Origin: Dehalococcoidia bacterium UBA4060
GTDB lineage: Bacteria; Chloroflexota; Dehalococcoidia; GIF9; UBA5629
Direction: 5' to 3'
Length of the DNA: 11,651 nucleotides
NCBI GenBank assembly: GCA_002383665.1
Contig: DFZI01000046.1
Location: 1-11,651 of the forward strand
Position numbers and translations under genes: made by a program. The notes under the pieces are model-generated. The model did no database searches, was not told the DNA's origin, and saw nothing but the letters and a program-made list of their open reading frames with translations. Positions 7,077-11,651 of this stretch are shown piece by piece. Every line of letters begins with the position of its first letter. Position 1 is the first letter of the stretch.

Positions 7077-7727
7077 TTATGCTCGCGATGCGGTTATCAC
7101 CACAAAGCCTGCCCCTTTCTTATAGCCGTTAACGGGGCTTTCAACCGTGGACACCTGACCAGGGTTTTGCCTTAATGTAGAAACGGCTGTCTGGATTCTA
7201 AACCCTGCCTGTTCGAGCATTACATGCAATTCAGCGTAAGTGTAGAAATTGGCCATGGTATAAAAGGGATGCCCCTTGTGCTTTTTATCTATGTACAGTT
7301 TCCCCCACGCGCTCTCGGCCGGCACATCTCCCACTACCACCATGCCGGAAGATTTCAATATACGTCTGATCTTGCGCAGGGCGGCAACAGGCTTCTCAAG
7401 GAAGCTCAGAGTCATAATGAGAAAAACGGTGCCAAAGCCCTCCAAAGGTAATCGGCAGTCTTCAATCCTGCCATTTATGGTCAGGATACCCCGGCTGCGG
7501 GCAATCTCTAAGAGCTTGTCTGCCGGGTCCAGTCCCGTGGTGATGCCCAGCGCCTGGGCAAAGCGGCCGCTTCCCACACCGATTTCCAGCCACGGTGGAG
7601 GAAGATACGGTAAGACCTGCTGGATCGCTTTGAACTCACTGGTGAAGATCATCTTACCGTCGGGTTGATCAAACCAACTGTCGTAATCGGCCGCCAGCGT
7701 ATTGAAGGGTGTATTTACAGACTGCAT
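7077..7727 (-). CDS. Class I SAM-dependent methyltransferase
   Basis: 216 residues. Motif I is WLEIGVGSGRFAQALG (46-61), followed by the acidic motif II region GLDPADKLLEIA (65-76) and a DxxL-like IEDCRLPLEGF (88-98). The layout matches UbiE/COG2226-like class I methyltransferases. The C-terminus contains SPVNGYKKGAGFVVI, a strand seen in small methyltransferases found in anaerobes. The substrate (small molecule, cofactor or protein) cannot be told. AAAGGAAG 9 bases upstream supports the start at 7727. It is placed between a NifX-like gene (29-base gap) and a radical SAM gene (24-base gap), so a role in modifying a cofactor or a protein of the cluster is possible, but this is inference. Confidence 0.88.
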   Translation of the reverse strand: MQSVNTPFNTLAADYDSWFDQPDGKMIFTSEFKAIQQVLPYLPPPWLEIGVGSGRFAQALGITTGLDPADKLLEIARSRGILTINGRIEDCRLPLEGFGTVFLIMTLSFLEKPVAALRKIRRILKSSGMVVVGDVPAESAWGKLYIDKKHKGHPFYTMANFYTYAELHVMLEQAGFRIQTAVSTLRQNPGQVSTVESPVNGYKKGAGFVVITASRA

Positions 7728-7756
7728 TGTCCGTTACTTCCTTTATTACGACAGGC

Positions 7757-8095
7757 TTAATGGTCACAGCGGTTGTCGCCGGTTACCAGCATGCCCTGAA
7801 GGTAATCGCTGACCACTTTTTCAGGCGTGTTCGATGGTGCTCCCAGCAGAACGTTTATGCCGTTTTGCTGAAACAGCGCGATGGCATTGGCACCCATCCC
7901 ACCCGCAATCACCACCTGTACTCCCTGACCGGCCAGCCAGGGAGGCAGCAGGCCGGGCTGATGTGGTGGGGCGGCGACCATCTCCTTTTTCAAAATGCTC
8001 TTTTTGTTTTCGTCGGCATCGATCAATGCAAACTGCTCGCAGTGACCGAAATGGGGCGATAGCACCCCTGCGCTGACAGGTATAGCGTATCTCAT
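7757..8095 (-). CDS. NifX/NifB-type (dinitrogenase Fe-Mo cofactor biosynthesis) domain protein
   Basis: 112 residues, a single NifX/NafY-like fold (dinitrogenase iron-molybdenum cofactor biosynthesis domain). It starts RYAIPVS, has SPHFGHCEQFALID (13-26) with the family His and Cys residues, a proline-rich PPHQPGLLPPWLA (43-55), VVIAGGMGANAI (61-72), and ends in NRCDH. The PHQPGLLP and terminal CDH signatures mark the subtype often found beside ferredoxin-bearing MinD ATPases. Relatives bind iron-sulfur or Fe-Mo cofactors; no nitrogenase gene is present here, so it more likely carries another cluster. AAGGAGT 5 bases upstream supports the start. It lies 20 bases after the second MinD ATPase gene. 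Confidence 0.92.
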   Translation of the reverse strand: MRYAIPVSAGVLSPHFGHCEQFALIDADENKKSILKKEMVAAPPHQPGLLPPWLAGQGVQVVIAGGMGANAIALFQQNGINVLLGAPSNTPEKVVSDYLQGMLVTGDNRCDH

Positions 8096-8115
8096 ATACT
8101 ACTCCTTGATTTATT

Positions 8116-8979
8116 TTAATTCGCTTTCAGTAATGACTCCACATTTTTCCATAGACGTCTGACCTCGACTGCTGCCGGGCCGTTGTCATACTTTACCAGG
8201 GGTGTGCCATGTGCCACAGCCACGTTTACGGCAGTATCAAAGGGCACTTTGCCGGCTATAATCAATCCGCTGTCCTTGCACTGCTTCTCTATCTCGCCCG
8301 CTTTCTCTTCATTAATATCGTATTTATTGATGCAGACCGCGGCAGGCACATTAAAATGTCGGCACACTTCAATGACGCGTTGCAGGTCGTGAAGCCCCGA
8401 TGCTGTCGGCTCGGTGACCAGCAGTGCCAGTTCGGCTCCGGAAAGCGACGAGATCACCGGACAGCCTATGCCAGGGGGTCCATCCGTGATGATTGTATCG
8501 CATCCTTTTCCCATGGCCAGAGCGCGGGCCTGCTGTCTGACCAGTGCCACCAGCTTGCCCGAGTTCTCCTGAGCAATCCCCAGACTGGCATGTACCAGAG
8601 GGCCATAACTGGTATCCGAGATAAACCAGTGACCTGCCATGTTGTCATGCATGGCAATGGCATCAGCGGGACAGGTGCGTGCACAGAAGCCGCAGCCTTC
8701 ACAAGAGTAGGAATTGACTTTGAATTCGTGGATGGCATCAAAGCGGCACAGCTCCTGACAAAGGCCACACTCAGTACAGGTCTCCTCATCGATCACGGCA
8801 GTCTGGCCGCTCCAGAATTCCTCCTTCTTCTGATCAACAGGCTGCAGCAGAAGATGCAGGTCAGCGGCATCGACATCACAGTCTGCCAGCACCTTGTCCT
8901 CCGCCAGGACGGCAAAGCAGCCGGCAATACTGGTCTTGCCAGTGCCTCCCTTGCCACTAAGCACCACTACTTCTTTCAT
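8116..8979 (-). CDS. MinD-superfamily ATPase with inserted ferredoxin domain (second copy)
   Basis: 287 residues, COG1149-type. Deviant Walker A SGKGGTGKT (8-16), switch region ADCDVDAADLHLLL (32-45), an inserted 2x4Fe-4S ferredoxin with CxxCxxCxxxC at Cys68/71/74/78 and Cys93/96/99/103, and Walker B ITDGPPGIGCPV (164-175) followed by VTEPTASGLHDL (188-199). The second Walker A lysine and all eight cluster Cys are present. The family is thought to couple ATP hydrolysis to electron or cluster transfer in metalloenzyme assembly, though the exact reaction is not established. Its ATG overlaps the stop of the preceding paralogue (ATGA, 8976-8979), so translation is probably coupled; the local Shine-Dalgarno is weak. 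The pair probably forms a heterodimer. Confidence 0.94.
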   Translation of the reverse strand: MKEVVVLSGKGGTGKTSIAGCFAVLAEDKVLADCDVDAADLHLLLQPVDQKKEEFWSGQTAVIDEETCTECGLCQELCRFDAIHEFKVNSYSCEGCGFCARTCPADAIAMHDNMAGHWFISDTSYGPLVHASLGIAQENSGKLVALVRQQARALAMGKGCDTIITDGPPGIGCPVISSLSGAELALLVTEPTASGLHDLQRVIEVCRHFNVPAAVCINKYDINEEKAGEIEKQCKDSGLIIAGKVPFDTAVNVAVAHGTPLVKYDNGPAAVEVRRLWKNVESLLKAN

Positions 8980-9827
8980 TTTATCCCATTCACAACTCCT
9001 TTGATCCTTTTATAGACATCGATAAAGGCGGCTTGCCACCCGGGACTACCTTCCGCCAGGGTAATTCCATTCGAGTAGAGCCTGGCTATCTCGCGGTCAA
9101 GAGGTATCTCCAGCCAGACAGAAATGCCCTCCCGCCCGCAGTAATCGTTAACCAGAGTCTCGCCATCGACAGCCCGGTTAATGACCACCCCGCAAGGAAT
9201 GCCGAGCTTTCTCACCGTCTCAACGGCCAGCTTAAGATCATGTAGCCCGAAGGGCGTCGGCTCGGTGACCAGCAGGCAATAATCGCTGTCCTCCACGGCA
9301 TTCACCACCGGGCAGGATGTCCCCGGAGAGACATCCAGCAGGGCTGTTCTATTGCGATTGATCTTCTGTTTGACACGCCGGATCACAGGCACGGCCATCG
9401 CCTCGCCCACGATCAGACGTCCCTGGACAAACTCGATATTGCCCGACCTGCCCGATTCTACAACGCCCATCTCACGCCCTTCCTCGGAGATGGCTTTCTC
9501 CGGGCACAGGTAGCTGCAGGCACCGCACCCATGGCAGAGCTGGTCAAAGATGAGCACGCTCCCGGGCACAACAGCGATAGCTTTGTAGGCGCATACTCTG
9601 GCACATTCTCCGCAGAATGTGCACCTGGCATAGTCCACCTTCGGCACAGGAATGCAGACCGGCTCGCTCACTGTGATGGCCGGTTTGAGGAAAAGGTGGC
9701 TATCAGGCTCCTCGACATCACAGTCCAGTAGCTGCACCTTTTCCTCGTTCCTGAGCGAGATGGCAAGGCTGGTGGCAACCAGCGTCTTGCCGGTGCCGCC
9801 TTTGCCGCTGGCAATAGATATTATCAT
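8976..9827 (-). CDS. MinD-superfamily ATPase with inserted ferredoxin domain (first copy)
   Basis: 283 residues, paralogue of the next gene with the same architecture: Walker A SGKGGTGKT (7-15), LLDCDVEEPDSHLFL (33-47), ferredoxin insert with Cys69/72/75/79 and Cys98/101/104/108, Walker B-like LLDVSPGTSCPVV (163-175), then VTEPTPFGLHDL (187-198). It differs from its partner in the Walker B stretch (DVSPGTSCP against DGPPGIGCP) and in the linker regions, so the two copies are clearly diverged and not a recent duplication. The start at 9827 directly follows the TGA of the zinc-ribbon gene (9828-9830) with no gap. An AAGG 8 bases upstream is weak, which suggests translational coupling to that gene. 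Confidence 0.94.
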   Translation of the reverse strand: MIISIASGKGGTGKTLVATSLAISLRNEEKVQLLDCDVEEPDSHLFLKPAITVSEPVCIPVPKVDYARCTFCGECARVCAYKAIAVVPGSVLIFDQLCHGCGACSYLCPEKAISEEGREMGVVESGRSGNIEFVQGRLIVGEAMAVPVIRRVKQKINRNRTALLDVSPGTSCPVVNAVEDSDYCLLVTEPTPFGLHDLKLAVETVRKLGIPCGVVINRAVDGETLVNDYCGREGISVWLEIPLDREIARLYSNGITLAEGSPGWQAAFIDVYKRIKGVVNGIK

Positions 9828-10082
9828 TCAGGCCCTTGTCATCTTGGTCCCGCACTTGGGACAGCTAATGTTGTAACAGGGTTTCCCTGCCTGGTGCGTC
9901 AGTGTGGCGCCGCACTTAGGGCAAACGCATTCTCCGCCCGGGCCAGCGCCAGGCCGGTTGCCACCCATCCTGCCGCCACCCTTTCCCCCAGTCCCCATGC
10001 CACGTCCCCTGCCTGCTATGCCGCCGGCACCTGAGCCTCTTCCTCCTCCGCCGGGAGGTCCTGTCATATCTCCTCTTGGCAT
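9828..10082 (-). CDS. Glycine-rich zinc-ribbon small protein
   Basis: 84 residues. Residues 1-50 are almost wholly Gly, Arg, Pro and Met, beginning MPRGDMTGPP, which resembles the start of DUF5320 proteins (MPxxDxTGP). Residues 51-84 form a small zinc or metal ribbon with Cys at 52, 54, 57, 69, 74 and 77 (VCPKCG and SCPKCG knuckles). No membrane or signal segment. It has a strong AAGGAGGT 6 bases upstream. Its stop directly abuts the start of the first MinD ATPase, so the products are probably made in matched amounts and may interact. Function unknown; a metal-binding adaptor or chaperone is a guess. Confidence 0.85.
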   Translation of the reverse strand: MPRGDMTGPPGGGGRGSGAGGIAGRGRGMGTGGKGGGRMGGNRPGAGPGGECVCPKCGATLTHQAGKPCYNISCPKCGTKMTRA

Positions 10083-10126
10083 TTGATTACCTCCTTAAAA
10101 ATTTATAGTTCTACATTATCCTGTTA

Positions 10127-10492
10127 TTACAGAGCGGACTGCCCGTGGTGTTGCTGTACACTTGCTCCACCGCTGGCCTTGAGTTTGCCTGCCTTAAAGG
10201 CCTCAAGGGCATCTTTTACCTTCCCCGAGACGCCTGTAATTACCTCTATCCCAGCAGCCGACAGCACCTGGTAGGCATTGGGACCGATATCGCCTGTGAT
10301 CACGACTTTTGCCCCGTAGTTTACCAGTGTCTGCCCGGCTGCTATGCCTGCGCCGCCGGCCGTGGGAGAGTTGATTACAGCTTCCACCACATTCGTTTCA
10401 ATGTTGACGAAGATAAAATACTTGCACCTGCCGAAGCGCGGGTCTATGTCCGAGTCCAGCCTGTCCCCGGTGGCGGTAATAGCTACGATCAT
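10127..10492 (-). CDS. NifX/NifB-type cofactor-binding domain protein (first copy)
   Basis: 121 residues. A NifX-like single domain: IVAITATGDRLDSDIDPRFG (2-21) with DPRFGRCKYFIF (17-28), then the usual ETNVVEAVINSPTAGGAGIA and LVNYGAKVVITGDIGPNA, and GIEVITG near residue 85. The tail ends with a His pair (QQHHGQSAL), often a feature of this subtype. It is a different subtype from the second NifX-like protein (PRFGRC here, SPHFGHC there), so the pair is not a tandem duplicate. AAGGAGAT about 9 bases upstream supports the start at 10492. It lies between a DUF5320 gene and the zinc-ribbon gene. Likely a carrier for an Fe-S or other metal cofactor, by family. Confidence 0.92.
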   Translation of the reverse strand: MIVAITATGDRLDSDIDPRFGRCKYFIFVNIETNVVEAVINSPTAGGAGIAAGQTLVNYGAKVVITGDIGPNAYQVLSAAGIEVITGVSGKVKDALEAFKAGKLKASGGASVQQHHGQSAL

Positions 10493-10526
10493 GGCTAAAA
10501 TCTCCTTGCCAGATCACTGGCAATGC

Positions 10527-10787
10527 TTATTTTTCGGTTTGCTCTTCCCTGCTCTTCAACCGTGCTTCGAGGATTTCAAGCTCCTTTTCCAGCAGGTCAA
10601 CCTCGTTCCTGAGCATTTCAAGCTCGGCCTGGGCCGGCATGGCCGGATAGCCCCAGCCGTATAATCCGGCCAGGCCTCTGCCGCGGTAAGTTGTACGAGC
10701 ACCGCGGGCCGGTTTGACGCAAAATCCGCGCCCGCCTCCTGTCATTGGGCCCATGCCGAGTGGTCCGGTCCCATCAAATCCTGGCAT
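10527..10787 (-). CDS. DUF5320-type glycine-rich small protein
   Basis: 86 residues. The N-terminus MPGFDGTGPLGMGPMTGGGR followed by GFC is the recognised DUF5320 signature. A short Gly/Arg/Tyr-rich middle (RGRGLAGLYGWGYP) leads to a C-terminal helix of about 32 residues (about 52-83, heptad-like Leu and Glu spacing), which probably forms a coiled coil. No membrane segment. Family function is not known; members occur next to NifX-like and Mrp or MinD genes in anaerobes. A strong AAGGAGGT 7 bases upstream supports the start at 10787. Confidence 0.88.
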   Translation of the reverse strand: MPGFDGTGPLGMGPMTGGGRGFCVKPARGARTTYRGRGLAGLYGWGYPAMPAQAELEMLRNEVDLLEKELEILEARLKSREEQTEK

Positions 10788-10842
10788 TTTAACACCTCCT
10801 TTTTTTAATTTTTCCAGTCTTTAACTGTAGCCGGGCAGAAAA

Positions 10843-11130
10843 TCAGGCATTTATCTGTTGTTCTAACCCGGTGAGCCTGGCTTTAATTCCTGCCAGGCGC
10901 TCCCTCAGGTCGGCGGCTGTGGCCTGCACCAGGTTTGGATCATCGCCCGTCAGCGACGGGTTGTAATAGGTATAAGCTGGCCACCCATATGCCGGCCCGG
11001 CAAAGAAATACCCACACCTGGGCAGGCCACCCCTGCCGCGTCCGATATAGGGCCAGGCGGCATACGCCCCCCTGAAACCCAGGCCTATTCCCCTGCCTCT
11101 CCCCATCCCGAAACCTCTTCCATATGGCAT
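10843..11130 (-). CDS. DUF5320-like glycine/aromatic-rich small protein
   Basis: 95 residues. It starts MPYGRGFGMGRGRGIGLGFR, then has an aromatic-rich stretch with Trp, Tyr and Phe (AAWPYIGRGRGG, YFFAGPAYGWPAYTYY), and ends in a 30-residue helix (LVQATAADLRERLAGIKARL region) that probably forms a coiled coil. The plan is the same as in the next gene (Gly/Arg-rich head, helical tail), so I treat it as a diverged relative, but the canonical DGTGP signature is absent. AAGGAGG about 8 bases upstream supports the start. It lies 45 bases after the DUF134 gene. Confidence 0.8.
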   Translation of the reverse strand: MPYGRGFGMGRGRGIGLGFRGAYAAWPYIGRGRGGLPRCGYFFAGPAYGWPAYTYYNPSLTGDDPNLVQATAADLRERLAGIKARLTGLEQQINA

Positions 11131-11175
11131 TGTGCACCTCCTTCGACTTAGTCTACAAAAATACGCTGATCGACC

Positions 11176-11646
11176 TCAGCGGTTGAACCCCCTGCGGCGG
11201 CACCTGCCCCTTCCCGGCCGCCAGTCATAGTCGCGCTCAGGAAGGACGTTGATATTAGGGCTGTTGCAGACCGGGCAGGCATGCGGGGCCTCAGTTCTGG
11301 CCTGCTCAAATGGCACGTCCCACTGATGGCCATTTTCACATATGTAGCGGACAGGCTGCATCTCGATATTCCCGCCCTCGATCCTGATGGCCTTGCCGTT
11401 GAGCAGTGCGTCTGCAATTTTTTTGCGTGCCGAATCGATAATGCGCTGAGCCGTGGGCCGCGATATGTTCATGCGCTCCGCACAGCCGGCCTGGTCCAGC
11501 CCCTCAATATCCTTAAGCCTGATGGCCTCGGCCTCTTCGAGGGTGAGCTGTACCTCCTCTAAAAACCTCAATGGCACGCCCGCCGGCTTGAAATAGCTCA
11601 CGCCCGGCATAAAGGCTATGCGCCTGCATTTTCTCGGTCTAGGCAT
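11176..11646 (-). CDS. DUF134 HTH protein with C-terminal zinc-ribbon extension
   Basis: 156 residues. MPRPRKCRRIAFMPGVSYFK is the family start, and residues 33-82 form a sigma-region-4-like helix-turn-helix (LTLEEAEAIRLKDIEGL, QAGCAERMNISRPTAQRI). After KAIRIEGG comes an extension of about 60 residues with Cys103, His106 and Cys124/Cys127 (CPVC), which reads as a small metal-binding ribbon, and then a basic tail (RPGRGRCRRRGFNR). It is a probable DNA-binding protein and, as first gene of the cluster, a candidate regulator of it; regulatory targets are not shown by the sequence. The gene is complete at both ends, although the ribosome-binding site lies beyond the window edge. Confidence 0.92.
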   Translation of the reverse strand: MPRPRKCRRIAFMPGVSYFKPAGVPLRFLEEVQLTLEEAEAIRLKDIEGLDQAGCAERMNISRPTAQRIIDSARKKIADALLNGKAIRIEGGNIEMQPVRYICENGHQWDVPFEQARTEAPHACPVCNSPNINVLPERDYDWRPGRGRCRRRGFNR

Positions 11647-11651
11647 CGGTT

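Noticed and set aside
8209..9015. 268-codon open frame on the plus strand
   Set aside because: Antisense shadow of the second MinD ATPase, whose ferredoxin and P-loop motifs are all in frame on the minus strand.
9904..10086. Proline-rich plus-strand frame
   Set aside because: It is the complement of the Gly-rich head of the zinc-ribbon protein; GGN codons read as Pro in antisense.

Overview
The window reads as a chromosomal segment of a strictly anaerobic bacterium. Every credible gene lies on the minus strand, so transcription runs from high to low coordinates. The gene content ([NiFe]-hydrogenase maturation factors, MinD-type ATPases with inserted ferredoxin domains, NifX/NifB-like proteins, DUF5320 and DUF134 proteins, radical SAM) is typical of anaerobic Chloroflexota (Dehalococcoidia-like), Clostridia and sulfate reducers. 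I lean weakly to Chloroflexota from the general look of the proteins; this is inference and cannot be fixed without a search. No rRNA, tRNA, CRISPR, insertion sequence or phage gene was seen.

Layout in the direction of transcription. (1) 11646 to 6279 is one tightly packed run of eleven genes: a DUF134 HTH/zinc-ribbon protein, two DUF5320-type glycine-rich small proteins, a NifX-like protein, a glycine-rich zinc-ribbon protein, two MinD-superfamily ATPases each carrying two 4Fe-4S motifs, a second NifX-like protein, a SAM-dependent methyltransferase and a COG0731-type radical SAM protein. Gaps are 55 bases or less, with one direct stop/start junction and one ATGA overlap. (2) A good sigma70-like promoter at 6197-6225 starts a second unit: a small CxxC protein, then an Mrp/NBP35 ATPase with an N-terminal MIP18 (DUF59) domain. 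(3) An acyl-CoA ligase gene (4548-2868) is interrupted by a +1 frameshift and also lacks the usual catalytic C-terminal lysine; a strong intrinsic terminator follows it (2808-2848). (4) hypF and hypC follow. Neither has a Shine-Dalgarno sequence, and each has a promoter-like element placed so that the mRNA would be nearly leaderless. A perfect 17-bp palindrome lies just upstream of the hypC promoter. (5) The left edge cuts a gene that begins with a lipoprotein-type signal peptide.

How the genes may work together. The first two units look like a metallocluster assembly or delivery system: ferredoxin-bearing ATPases, NifX-type cofactor carriers, Mrp as Fe-S scaffold or carrier, small Gly-rich and zinc-ribbon proteins as possible partners, and DUF134 as a candidate regulator. 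HypF and HypC make and deliver the Fe(CN)2CO centre of [NiFe] hydrogenases, which makes a hydrogenase one plausible client, but nothing in the window proves the link. The most notable points are the ATPase/NifX/DUF5320 cluster itself, the apparently leaderless hyp genes, the Mrp that lacks the usual CxxC, and the decaying ligase.
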